NCBI GenBank assembly: GCA_031308135.1 | Contig: JAHLJT010008756.1 | Coordinates: 131,314,997 to 131,378,996, forward strand | DNA length: 64,000 bases | Direction: 5' to 3' | From: Acheta domesticus | Lineage: Eukaryota; Arthropoda; Insecta; Orthoptera; Gryllidae | In this document: positions 33,065-44,179 of the stretch, in pieces | Numbering within the stretch: the stretch's first letter is position 1 | Layout of the letters: every line of letters begins with the position of its first letter | Translations under genes and position numbers: made by a program | Notes under the pieces: model-generated | What the model was told of the DNA's origin: nothing | Database searches by the model: none | What the model saw: only the letters and a program-made list of their open reading frames with translations

Positions 33065-34700
33065 TTATTCAATTCTTGCACCAACCCGATTGAAAAAATT
33101 CTTAAATTGCTCCCTTACAGCATAGGCTTCTCTTGGGGCATTATTATATTGCCTTGTAGCCCTTTGAAGGAGGACTGATGGCTGGCTTTCTACGGATCGT
33201 AGAAGCCCTTCGTCAATCCCCTCCTCATTAATAACAATATTGTGTAGCAGGCACACTGTTTTAACAATCGTGTCCACATGCTTTGGTTCCAGTTGCAGTT
33301 CTGTTTTTAGGCAGCGCCACTTGGCCACTAGAATACCAAAGCCACACTCAACTGTCCGACGTGCTCGGCTCAGTCTGTAATTGAACACTTGCTGTTCCCT
33401 AGTCCTGTTCCTCTCAGGATATGGTCTCATCAAGTATTTCTTGAGGGGATAGCCCTGGTCAGCAAGTATTACGTGAGGCATCACTTCACCCCCAGGAACT
33501 AGAGGCTTTGGACGTGGCATATTGAAGCACTCCTCGCTTCTTTCCAAATTTTTCCCCACAATTGAGGAGAAAAATGCCCCACTGTCGCTGAACCTTCCAT
33601 AAGCTCCAGTGTCTACAACAATGAACTTGTAATTCGCATCCACAATTGCTTGGAGATGGGTTGAAAAAAACTGTTTATAATTAAAAAACATCGACCCAGA
33701 ATTAGGAGGACATTTAATTCTTATATGCTTCCCATCCAAGCAACCTACACAATTTGGGAAATCCCATTTTCTTTGAAATTCTTCAGCTGCCCTTTCGTGC
33801 ATAGCTGTTGTTGGGTACGGCATGTGTTCCTTCACAAACCCTTCCCAGATAGCCTCGCAAGTTTCATAAATAACTTGCCCAATTGTGTTGTGGGCTATCC
33901 GGAAAGAGAATGACAGTGCTCTATACGATATTCCTGTTGCCAGGAACCTGCAAATAGACAAATATAAATAAAATATTGTATGTCTTATTATTATTATAAT
34001 TTTAGATATACAATATACCATTTGCATATAGCAAATACATCACCGATGTTAAATAGTATACATACTAAACATTTGCAGTGTACAACTACGCAGTATGCAA
34101 TTACAAATTAAAGACTTCATACATTTTATATAAAAATATTTTTTTGTAACATGCAGTATTATATAGCATATAATATAACAATGCTTTTGAAAATAACTTT
34201 TTCAACTAATCTTCAAACTAGATTCATCAGTTTATAAATATTGTGTACAAGGTACAATGACAACTTCACTATAATGTTATTTTATTTTACTGGTAAAAGT
34301 CTACAAAGTCCCTGATGTAAAAACATTCAATATGTTTGCAATAAAATATAACTAACTAGTTGTAATGTAAGTAAGTAATGTAATGAAGTAGGCCCTATTT
34401 AACTTACCTCAGAGTCACTGTCAATCTTTCCTCAGGAGATATAACTCTCCGAAAGTTGCTTCTCTTCTTAACTTTCTCGCGGATACCATCCAAAATTAAA
34501 AAAAAAGTACTTGGAGACATCCGCAAGTACTCAAAAAACTTTTGCGGCTGGCGCAATAACTGTGGGAAAAGGGTGTGAAATTCACCACTTTTCTCACGAT
34601 CTTCAAAAATTTCATTCACCCACATATCTCGCTCTTTATCAAGAAGCAAGATCTTCAGAAGGGGGCTCGTTTCCGCCAACACAATCTTCTTCGCTGCCAT
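33065..34700 (-). CDS. Harbinger DDE transposase (two exons)
   Basis: Transposase of the DDE_Tnp_4 (PIF/Harbinger) family, responsible for excision and insertion. Exons 34700-34408 and 33947-33065 join AG|G (donor CTGAG|GTAAGT, acceptor TTTGCAG) to 391 codons plus stop; the 460-bp intron is AT-rich. The N-terminus has the family pattern FFEYLRMSPSTFFLILD and ERLTVTLRFLATGISYRALS. Catalytic blocks are CVGCLDGKHIRI (first D), ILADQGYPLKKYLMRPY (second D) and RARRTVECGFGILVAKWR (E), with the conserved GRFSDSGAF between. The end has VCLLHNIVINEEG, normal for the family. The start MAAKKIV is close inside the right terminal repeat. No break seen. Confidence 0.93.
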
Positions 34701-34872
34701 ACTTGTTTATTACGCGGGTGCTTCTCTCAAACGTTCCGCAAATGTTCCTGAAAACGAGCTGTTGAATTATGGGAGTTTTCGGACGGATTTCGGATGCAAC
34801 ATTCGGGTGCTTTCGGATGAAACAAGACGACCGATTTCGCTCGGGGTCGTCCGGCAGCGAACGACCGATACT

Positions 34873-34895
34873 TCGGCTGCACTGTGACCGCCGCC
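34873..34895 (-). repeat. Harbinger right terminal inverted repeat
   Basis: 23 bp, exact complement of the left terminal repeat, followed by TAA at 34896-34898. Confidence 0.92.
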
Positions 34896-34911
34896 TAAGA
34901 ACTTACTTGAA

Positions 34912-35085
34912 CAAAACGTTGGATTCGGGATCTGCGCCACCGCCATGACGCCTCGGCATGTCCACAGCCAGGACAGGGCACAGACAGACGACCTTACCTG
35001 TATGCGGATGTGGGCGCTGAGAGGAGTCCAGGAGTTGGACTACGTTGTGTTTGTTGTATCTACCTGCTTCCGACACGTGGAAACG
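34912..35085. repeat. Duplicated segment, copy 2 (uninterrupted)
   Basis: Matches 27880-28009 plus 28425-28475 without the hairpin. It starts 14 bp past the Harbinger right target duplication and keeps the minus-strand splice-donor-like CGCATACAG|GTAAG. A weaker third relative may lie at about 35165-35240 (TGCCCGCAGACAGGGTAAGA, CTTGTATCCAAAAGTGGGTG). Confidence 0.6.
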
Positions 35086-35087
35086 TC

Positions 35088-35167
35088 GTTATAAAATTAT
35101 TTGTATAAAATGATTGTTATAAAATGATTTGTATAAAATGGTTGTTATAAAATGATCCATATAAAAT
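35088..35167. repeat. Short tandem repeat (TATAAAATGATTTG-like)
   Basis: Five or so units alternating GTTATAAAATGATT and TGTATAAAATG. No coding capacity. Confidence 0.7.
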
Positions 35168-35732
35168 GACGTCCTGCCCGCAGACAGGGTAAGACAGACA
35201 TCGCCACCTTGTATCCAAAAGTGGGTGCTCAAGGAGGCTCCCCACATTTGTTATTCAGCGAGGAGCGAGCAACCGCACGTCGAATCCCGAGTAGTGTAGA
35301 TCGCAGGGTAGGATCGTAGTATAGATCCAGCCGATTATGCAACCTTATTTATTAAATAACCAACGTATTTGTTATGATATTGATTATTATTTATGTACTG
35401 TAGATATGATACTATACAATGTCATTGTTTAAACAATTACAAAATTAGAGCATATATAAATATTTAAATAAATGTTCCCAAATAAAGGGAGGTAAACCAA
35501 AACTCTTGGACTTTGGAGGGGCATGGCTCCCATGGCCCCCCCCCTTCCTGGATGCGACAGTATGTGGATGAGTTGCTGCTATTTGCCGAGTGACGACATT
35601 CGGCGCTCGCAGTACCCACCGCGTGTTTGTCGTTGGGACACATCAAAGGAAGTGAACATTTGCCGAACACATCAGCTGTTCGGGATTTGGCGAGTAGTAG
35701 CTGCTCGGCGAATGACGAATGTTGACTGCCAT

Positions 35733-35752
35733 GTGCATCACATGTGATGCAC
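35733..35752. repeat. Perfect 20-bp palindrome
   Basis: GTGCATCACATGTGATGCAC is its own complement. A related CGTGCATCATATATGATCAC follows within 30 bp. Function unknown. Confidence 0.8.
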
Positions 35753-35759
35753 AGTAGGT

Positions 35760-36330
35760 TTTTGTGCCTGGCCGCGTGCATCATATATGATCACCTCCAG
35801 AGCTGTGATTTTTGCTTGTGAATCGTATACAATCACAGCTCCACTGAAATTAAGTGGGTGACTTATTATGCTGGCCAAGTGTAAAATATTTTTGTCTTTG
35901 GCTATTGGTTGGCACCCCTGAGTCGCTGGAAGTAATAATTTATTTAAGGCAATCTCTGTTTTTCATATTTTGTAACTGTTCTAACTAGTCCTCCTAATAG
36001 GATTTTATCTTGCTCCACACACATCTTTTCTTCTTCAATTGTTTCTTTTTGCTGTTTATCCAGTGTTGCCCGAGATTTACTTACTGTTCCTGTCGCCGCT
36101 CTTGCTCACTCCACTTTGTGCGGCAATAAAGTCGCCTGGTGCATTCATTGCGGATTGAATAAACTAAATTTTGTAAAAGAACAACGCACTGTCTGGGGAC
36201 ATTTTGAATCATCCCTGTATGCTTTGTTTCGGCCGCTCAAAGTACTGAGGTAAAGTTTAGGAGAAATCTCACCGGTGGTTCAAAATAATTTCTTGTACTT
36301 AAACACATGGGTATACGAATTTTTACATTA
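35760..36330. other. Intergenic DNA, nothing firm
   Basis: An AATAAA-containing GC-richer stretch at about 36070-36210 is mildly LTR-like but has no partner or clear ends. Confidence 0.35.
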
Positions 36331-36332
36331 AA

Positions 36333-36747
36333 ATTGGACGGTGTTATGCATCAACCGGCTATGCGACATCATACAAGTTTTGAGATAATCCTGTTCAAAG
36401 ATTTTATTACATTTTCAGCTCTAAAAACTGTAATTTAATTATTTCATTCATTGAAGCGCAAAACTACACAAGCATAAGTGGAATATCTTGCCACATTACC
36501 TACATAATGTGAAATTAAGAAGAGCACATGTGAAGATCTAGGTTTATAGCCTGTTTTTGCGAAACACACAATCCCTGATGTGACTGATGGCATTTACATT
36601 TTTTATTAATTATAAGTCTTTTTTTTTACAGATTTGACGCAAAAATTTTGCGTACACTTAGAACATAGTCCAATGCAACTGATGATGTCAATATCTCATT
36701 TTTTTTTTAAATAGCGCTTAGCCGGTTGATGCATAACACCGTCCAAT
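36333..36747. mobile_element. MITE-like element with perfect 29-bp inverted ends
   Basis: Left end 36333-36361 (starts ATTGGACGGTGTTATGCATC) and right end 36719-36747 are exact complements. The interior is AT-rich and non-coding. Superfamily undecided because the target duplication is unclear. Confidence 0.85.
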
Positions 36748-36811
36748 TACTGATGTTTTCACTGAATTAACTTACTGGTGAGACCGCTCATCTCATCTGC
36801 GTTCAGCGGAA

Positions 36812-37343
36812 GAGGTGGCTTAGTGAGACAGTAACTGATGTCACTGCAAGGCCTCTGACCGGGAGGTCTTGGGGTTCCGGTTCCAACGGCGCGGCGCTAG
36901 GATTTTCGACACGATCTGCTCTCTGGAGGAGAAATCTAGCAGTCGGCTGCTCTGATCGGTAGTTTTCCGTGTTTTCTTCGATCAACATCAGACGAATGCC
37001 GGAGTAGTTCCCTAACAAATGGGTCAAGTACCACGAGCGATATTTCCTTCCTCTTTCTTCTCTTATCCTCACCCCTTACTTACACACTTACACTCACGTG
37101 CACTACACAACCACACATGTCGGGAGACCGGCCGCGGGCTTAGGGCTTGTCCCGGCTGGGGCGGTGCCCTGCTGGTGGGAGATACCTGGTGGAGGAAACA
37201 CCGCTAGTCGACGGTAGGTCGGCGTCGGATTGCACCTTCCAGCGGAAGACTATCACCGCTACCTCCTATGACAACATGCACTACACTTACGGGACTAACG
37301 ATATCTCCTTTGACACGCGGGAATTACTAACAATCAATCATCT
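36812..37343 (+). mobile_element. tRNA-headed SINE-like repeat, family A (copy 2)
   Basis: Head with an A-box-like GTGGCTTAGTGAG and a B-box-like GGTTCCGGTTCC spaced as in a tRNA. Body blocks CTCTGATCGGTAGTTTTCC, CCACACATGTCGGGAGACCGG and GTGGGAGATACCTGGTGGAG. Ends ACTAACAATCAATC. Confidence 0.75.
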
Positions 37344-37444
37344 ACGTTCGTTCTAGACTTTTTACAGCGATGTTTCTTAAGTGCGTAAAGAGGAGTTCGA
37401 AATAAAAGGAAGAGCCCCGAAGGACCGTTTATCGCTCGTGATGC

Positions 37445-37502
37445 GCGCTCGGAGCGTGTCGCGTCGCGTCGCGTCACGTCGCGTCGTGTCGCGTTGCGTT
37501 GC
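37445..37502. repeat. GTCGC pentanucleotide run
   Basis: Short tandem GTCGC/GTCAC/GTTGC array, CG-rich. It adjoins a GC-rich stretch to about 37780 with no recognisable gene. Confidence 0.7.
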
Positions 37503-37969
37503 AGAGTCCACTGGGGCCAGGTGAGCGCGGATGGGGTCACCAGTGAGGGGTGGTGAGGGGAGAGAAGGGGGGGTCGTGTTTGCGCAGCTGCTGATCGCTG
37601 GATTTCGCCGCCGCGATGAAACGCAAACAGCGCCTCGGCCGCCGCCACTCCATGATCGCGGCCCCGGTGGCTCCGCGACTCCCCTCCACCCCTCCGCCCC
37701 ACCCCCTACACACTCACACACACGCACGCACGCACGCACACAGGGCTGCCCAAACCGCAGGGGATGCCTCTGCACGGGGCTCCAGCAAGAAAGAGGGCCT
37801 CACCATTCTTAAGTCCCTTGATATTTTATTATTTTCCTTTTTCGTATACGTCCGTTATACCGAGTAATATTCGTAGTATAGAGACAGTTATGTATCTCTG
37901 CGGAAAATCGATTTCAATGGAAAAGCAGGTTTTGGGTTCCCCTCATACCGAAATAATGTTTTTTTTTTC

Positions 37970-38250
37970 AAAACGTCCGTCTGTCGGTCTGTCCGTCTGC
38001 CGGTCTGTCCGTCTGTCGGTCTGTCCGTCTGTCGGTCTGTCCGGCTGTCGGTCTGTCCATCTGTCGGTCTGCCCGTCTGCCCGTCTGTCGGTCTGTCCGT
38101 CTGTCGGTCTGTCCGTCTGTCCGTCTGTCGGTCTGTCCGTCTGTCGGTCTGTCCGTCTGTCGGTCTGTCCGTCTGTCGGTCTGTCCGTCTGTCGGTCTGT
38201 CCGTCTGTCGGTCTGTCCGTCCGTCGGTCCGTCGGTCCGTCGGTCCGTCT
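37970..38250. repeat. 16-bp minisatellite (GTCTGTCC/GTCTGTCG)n
   Basis: About 270 bp of 8-bp half units GTCTGTCC, GTCTGTCG and GTCGGTCC. Downstream sequence (GGAACAACACTAGCG ... GACTTTTTCCAAA) matches that at 53860-53915, where the same element has only about 25 bp of the repeat. So the array has expanded inside a dispersed repeat. Confidence 0.85.
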
Positions 38251-38259
38251 AAGTGTATT

Positions 38260-40500
38260 GGAACAACACTAGCGCCTCAACTATGCCTACGACTTTTTCC
38301 AAAGTGAATAAACCTCTTTCGATCAGATCTACTATTTGGCAACTGACAAGTTCAGAAAATTTTAAAAAGATGTAATTTTGGGCGGCGATAGATGGCAGCA
38401 AGCAAGAGTATGTCGCAAGTCCGAATAGCTATCCCACACCAAAGAAAATAGAAAACTAATACGAGAAAGTCTGTGCCATTCTGTAAATCACGTAAATAAG
38501 GTTGATAGACACGATGTTGAGAAGCTATAGCAATTCACTCGAATTCTGAATACAACGAAAGCATTGATTGATCTCTTGTTTTCTGTCTTAGAATTTCTAA
38601 TTCTAATAAATTCACATTCGAGTATAGGATAGCAGTATTTAAGAAACTCACATAACAGTTGGCTAACCTTGAAATTTGTTAATGCAATCCAGTTTTAGCA
38701 TATAGCCACATCGCGACTTTCATGTCACTGTTCCATGTAGAAATATAATAGGCAAAGTGAGATTGTACGAGAGTGGTAGTGACAATGAAAGAGGGTGTTT
38801 CAAACAAATACAATTTTTATAAAACTGCGAAATATCTTTTTCAGATCAAACTATCTTTCTCTCCTCATTAATTAGGGTATATAATAACTATCTCACACCC
38901 CTTGGAAAAGTACATTTACAAATTCATTTCAAAATTAATAAATTGACACAAAAACAAGATTTAAGAGGGTGGTGTTTTCGTTGTAAAAGTTAAAAAATAT
39001 GTGTACCCACAGAAGTCGCTTGCTGGTAGTCCAATTTAAAATCGACTATTCAGACGCCCATGGCCATTGGGAAGTGGAAACTTCAGACGAGGTTTCGCGC
39101 TTTGTGTAGACTTCTCTTTTCAAGAGAATTCTCTTCTGATAACAGCACGTCTCTGTCTATTAGCGAGATTTCCATACCGAAGTTTAATTAATTGGTTTTG
39201 TCTTCTGTTCTAGTTCGCGTTGAGTGGTAATCATATACCCGACATATTAGCAATGTTAAGAACCGCTTTCACTATAAATTATGCACTTATCCATTAATGA
39301 GGATAATGAATAAACTGATCTGTTGCGATGGAGTAAAGTTTGTGAATTGATAGTCTCATTGCTGGTCACAATAGAATGTCATTATGGAAAAAGAGAAATA
39401 CAATAATCATTATTTTTAATTCCTGTCATAATTTGAAATAGTTGCGTGGGTGTGTAAACTTTATTTTCTGCGTTTTTTAATGTTCACTTCCCTCATTATC
39501 ACTCTTTCAGGTGATACGCAGGTATGATTCACAATTTTGCTTAGTGTAGTATGTGTGAATGTCAGTAAATTAGACTCATAGACATTCGACATGCCAGGAT
39601 TTTGTAGATTAATTGAAATTCTTGGGAGGCCACGGAAACAGGTACAAGGTGTTGGCGCTTGTATCTTCCACACGTATGGCCTTCCAAGCCAGTGCAACGA
39701 GAAAAGTCACGGACATTTGCTCTTTATCGTGAAAAGCAATTTGACCTATTTTTTATTCGTTTTGATAAAAGGACCACATGCCTTATGTAGCTACACATTA
39801 CATACGTCTTATTTCTAGTGTATAAAATTTGTGAATATAACATACTTGAAATTCCAAAAAAAGTTATAATTATATTACGTATTTATATTAATATTCTCCT
39901 GCAAGAAACCGTATTCAGTTAATAAAGAGTTTTCTGCTTTCTTAGAACTGAACAAAATAGTTTCCTTTAATAATTAAGCACAAGTATTCTTTTGCTTTTT
40001 GACAATCATTGATTTTTCTCTTCAAAAGTAATTTCATTAATTGTCAAAGAATAAAGGAAACTTAGGTTAATTATTCGTATTTACGTGACAATAATAATTT
40101 TCTCATATTTTATTTGTTTATAATTTCGTTTTATACCCTGCAAACCTTAGCTTTGCATATTCAATGGTGAGGTTCGAAACTGTCAATTAAAAGTATTAAA
40201 TGTTGATGTACTGAAATGTACCAACAACGTCTCGTCATAGACTCTTACGAGATCGTTGGCATCATTCATCTAAGATGCTTATAATCGTGACCCGTTCCCA
40301 ATTTATATTAAAATTTTGGGCGCCAGGAAGAGGTTACGTTAATTAAAAATAAAAGTCAATGCTTCCACCGCTAATTTCAACAAATGTGTAAATATCCAGC
40401 TAGATGGGTCAATGGGTCCCGTTATGGATAATCGCTATCGCCTAGATAGCCGATTACTTGATCTGCCAACTGTACAGTATGGCGAGGAATCTGAAAGGGA
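38260..40500. other. Intergenic DNA, nothing recognised
   Basis: About 2.2 kb of AT-rich sequence with frames up to 78 codons, none recognisable. Confidence 0.45.
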
Positions 40501-41320
40501 ATAATTATCTATTTCTAACTATTTAACAATTTTGATTGACTAAATGAAAATCTTTTCATTTCCAAAAGAAAAAAATTCAACAATTTATTTAACAATATTA
40601 ACAATTGTCTTGTTCTTAGGTCATGACCTCGTTTTAAAATATATAGCTTTTGTACTGCAGTCTTATTTACCGTCTTGGTCGCCGACGCCCCGCAGTCTCT
40701 TCTCACTTGAATGTAGGCGATCCCAAGTTCCGCTTCTCTCTTCTAATCTTGCGACGCTGCCGCCGCATCCGGAGTTCCTAGTCTTCCCCAACTAGTGGTA
40801 AAATATTAAAGTCCCAAACCGCAGTATATATAAAACTTTCAATGTCCTAATCGAAGTCCCCGTTGCACATCAACTTCCAGAGTCCGAAAAACTATTGAGT
40901 CTCACTCGAAGCTTACAAGTCCTACTTCACTAACGTTTATCTCGCGAGCGATCTTTACTACTCGACGACAACTATCAGAATGTCCAGTTCTCCCTGTTCT
41001 TTCGCCCTCAACGCTTCGGTATCCGTCCCTCGTTCCTCTTTTTTAAAACAAAACTACAAAATTTGACAGTCTATTCTCCCTTAGCCAATCCATTCATCTC
41101 TTATCAAACCAAGTAGCCACGCCCGCGACAGTCATTCCTTTTCAGACCAATCACACATTATTTTATTTGTCTATCTAGCCAGCGCCCCCATCTCTTCAAG
41201 GCCTGAATGCAGTTTGTTGACCTTGCCAACCACTGCGCCGGCACTGCTAAGGCTGCATATCGCCATTTGCATACCCTTTTGTCCACCCCATTTATAGCCA
41301 ATATTATTAACAAAATATTA
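40500..41320 (-). other. Possible degenerate LTR-like segment
   Basis: Read on the minus strand there are GATTGG boxes near 41150 and 41085, a TATATATAC motif near 40830, and AATAAA-type signals near 40670 and 40570, in the order expected of an LTR. Ends, target duplication and internal genes are all missing, so this remains a weak suggestion. Confidence 0.25.
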
Positions 41321-41847
41321 TATATTTTAGTATATCACAGTACAAAAGGCAGTTTTTAAACTGTGCGTCACGGTTCCCAGGAGCTTCGGGGCCATATAGT
41401 AGGAGCGTCCAGGTGATTTATTAAAAATGATCTTCAGATTTGATTTGCTTTAATCCTTGTTACATTTATGTCTAAAAAATAATTTTTTACTATCATACCA
41501 TACTTTATTTGTAGCATATCATTTATTCATTAGTATTAAATCTTTAGTCGTCCTACATTAACCCTTATATTTGAAACTTTTCCCAGAGGGCCCCGGGAAG
41601 TTTCCTTTAGGTCAAGGGAGCCGTGGATAAAAATAGTTTCAAAACCCGTGATGCACATGCCTGATGCATGAAAACCTGCAGAAGGTAGATTTTGATATCA
41701 TTCTAAGGATCTATTTAGATTTATAGAGAATAGTAGCTTTCGATGAGAAATTATTCCTTCTCATATAATGAAAATTAATATAATAATTCCAATTAATGAG
41801 ATGGTTGAGCCTACAAGAGGTTAAAAGAGAACGATTGTTTAAACATT

Positions 41848-42434
41848 CCAGCGGGCGCGCTGTCGTAAATTTTACGACAATAGCAGATTTTTTGTTTTGC
41901 TGTCAACTCATTGTTGTCAAAGACTTCTGCGTTCTTGGTATTCCTTGCAGGGATGCATTCCTGCAGCCACTGTTAAGTTTGAATAGTTAGTTCTATATTC
42001 AGTTTTGAAACGCTCTATTCGGGATAAGTGCTTAGTGACGTAAACTTCACGCTGCGCGCCGGCTGTTGTGCTAAAATATTGTATAATAATTTGGCCTAAT
42101 CGAAATTTTCTCTAAAATGTTCAGATAAAGAATTCATGTGAACGAAAATCAGAATACTCTTCAAAAGCTGTCTGATCGGAGAAAGATCATGAATTGGATT
42201 GTGACAGTGACAGTAAACGAAAGTTGAAAATATAGACGAGCATCAGAACGATACTGGATTGGAACAAGATCTTTTTGTTACTAAATACAAAACGTTTATC
42301 AATGTTTTTGTTTTTGGTAGTAAATATCATTCTTAGATATTATAATGCGACATAAAATTCCATTGTTCTACAATTTCTTTGATTTTTTTCAAGTGTCATT
42401 GAATGTCGTAAAATTTACGACACGCGCCTGCTGG
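41848..42434. mobile_element. MITE-like element with palindrome-bearing inverted ends
   Basis: The left end has CCAGCGGGCGCG followed by GTCGTAAATTTTACGAC (41862-41878). The right end has the exact complement GTCGTAAAATTTACGAC (42405-42421) followed by ACGCGCCTGCTGG. Related CACCCGCTGGAAAGTTAA and CGCCCACTGGAAGGTTAA motifs recur at about 42452 and 42969, so more than one fragment of the family is present. No coding capacity. Confidence 0.6.
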
Positions 42435-42504
42435 TGTGAACATTTTACGCGCACCCGCTGGAAAGTTAAGGTTAACACCTGTTTTTCTTCATACTTCACC
42501 GTCA

Positions 42505-42949
42505 GGATGATTGAGGAGATGTGGAAATCCAACTTTCGATCCATCTTTTCTTCGGTCTGCCTGGATCACGTTTTCCTGTGGGATTTGAATCTCTCGCAAT
42601 TGTGATTATTCTTTTGCTGTCCGACCTGGTAACGTGCTCATTCCATCCTCTTCTTCTCGTTCTTGTAAGTTTTACTATGTCTATTATGTCAATTCATTTC
42701 TTATATATTCGTTTTTCAATATATCCCATTTTGTTACACCCAATAATAATTTTAATGTTCTCATCTCTGATGTTCTAAGCAGAGTCTAGTTCTTCTATTA
42801 TCGGCCCTTGTTTCTGCTCCGTATGTTTTTACTAGTCTTACCATGGTTTTGTAAATTTTTACTTTGCTTTCTACATTAAGAAATTTGTTTCTCCATGTCA
42901 CATTTTTTAAATATTCTTGCTCCTTGCAGTACTTGCTGTTTAACTTCAT
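42505..42949 (-). pseudogene. LINE (RTE-like) reverse transcriptase C-terminus, decayed
   Basis: Minus-strand translation gives KVKIYKTMVRLVKTYGAETR, then after a frame change MRTLKLLLGVTKWDILKNEY, then after stops RRRGWNEHVTRSD and GKRDPGRPKKRWIES. In order these are the hallmark blocks after the reverse transcriptase domain of non-LTR retrotransposons. At least two breaks and no upstream domain: a dead, 5'-truncated copy. Confidence 0.75.
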
Positions 42950-43045
42950 GATACATACATTTTACGCGCGCCCACTGGAAGGTTAACTCCGCAATGCTCA
43001 TTCAATCTGGGATGATCGAAAGGGAGCGTTGTTGTCGGTGCGCCG

Positions 43046-43082
43046 CACGGTGTGACCAGATGGCGAAAACGTGGCCAAAACC
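43046..43082 (+). repeat. Transib-like left terminal inverted repeat
   Basis: 37 bp, starting with heptamer-like CACGGTG. It has A4 runs about 13 and 24 bp past the heptamer (GAAAACG and CAAAACC). Exact complement of 47575-47611. Confidence 0.85.
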
Positions 43083-44179
43083 CCAAATATTAAAATTTAT
43101 TTTGAGAACTCCCGACCATCCCAGTCGAAAGAGGAATGTTTCGCGCATCTGTTGTGAAAGTATGAAAGATAATCCTTGTACCTGCTGTGCGCTGTGGAAG
43201 TTTGAAGTTGGACTAAGCGGTCAGTGCTCTTCTAGCGTCAGAGGCGATAGTACGCTGTGGTTTCCGATAGTTATAAAAACGTGCAACAAAATTATTTTTT
43301 TTGTATTTTTCAATTATGGATGGCCCTGTTGGTGGTGAGTAAAAGAAAAATTATGAAAATTTAATATGGATTACGATAATTTATATTCGATGTAATGTGA
43401 TATAAAATATAACTAGCATAAAAGTAATATATAACGCAATATAACACCTGCAAATTTACAGACAATTTAGCTTGTATAATAATTATTCAGTTGAAAGAAA
43501 GTTTGGCTGCGTCTCGCTGCAGATTCGTGTTTTATGAACAATTTTCTATGAGCGTGTGTATCTCGTAATGGCAACCTGCATTACCGAGCGGGAACTTAAA
43601 ATTAACAAACATTCCATTCACAACCTCTGTACCCGCAAAGATTACGTATCGCTGGTGTTTATTAACATTAGTCATTACAATATTTCATTATCTTTGAAGT
43701 AAATAAGGATTCAGAGATATTAGCTACAAATTCAAGTGTAAAAAAATAATTTTCTGAGTGTATGTATATATCCCCCCCACACCAAGCATTAGTGACGTTA
43801 CTCATCCGTTCACAGAATTCAGTAGAAGAAAATGTTTATTATTTCTAATCTAAATTAGATTCAGTTATTAGTTTTATTTATCATTTTTCGAACATTTATA
43901 TAGCGTAAGCGGCCAAATGAAGTTTTCTGAATAGATTATAAAGAATACATTCGAGGTAGCGAGGGTAAAATTCATTTAGTACCAAATGTTAAGTCTAAAT
44001 ATAATAACATAAACGAATACCATATTCTTCCGAGAATTCCCGAGTTAATATACGCGGTTTTCATTTTCTGATGAATTTTCCACTTTCCTTGTATGTACCA
44101 CGCTGGTATTAGTAAAATTAACCAACCATTTAGTTCACAGGACTTTGCAATAATAAGGATTGCGCATAACGCTTTGTAA

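Larger units (their letters stand above)
28734..34895. mobile_element. Complete PIF/Harbinger transposon
   Basis: 6162 bp with perfect 23-bp inverted ends at 28734-28756 (starts GGCGGCGGTCACAGTGCAGC) and 34873-34895. TAA at 28731-28733 and 34896-34898 is the expected 3-bp TWA target duplication. Subterminal regions are dense in TCGG/CCGA motifs. It carries the two genes that define the superfamily: a DDE transposase (minus) and a DNA-binding partner (plus), converging on the element's middle. Both join across canonical introns without stops, so the element looks autonomous. Confidence 0.93.

Noticed and set aside
36060..36210. LTR-like stretch with AATAAA signals
   Set aside because: No defined ends, no TATA box in the right place and no direct repeat partner.
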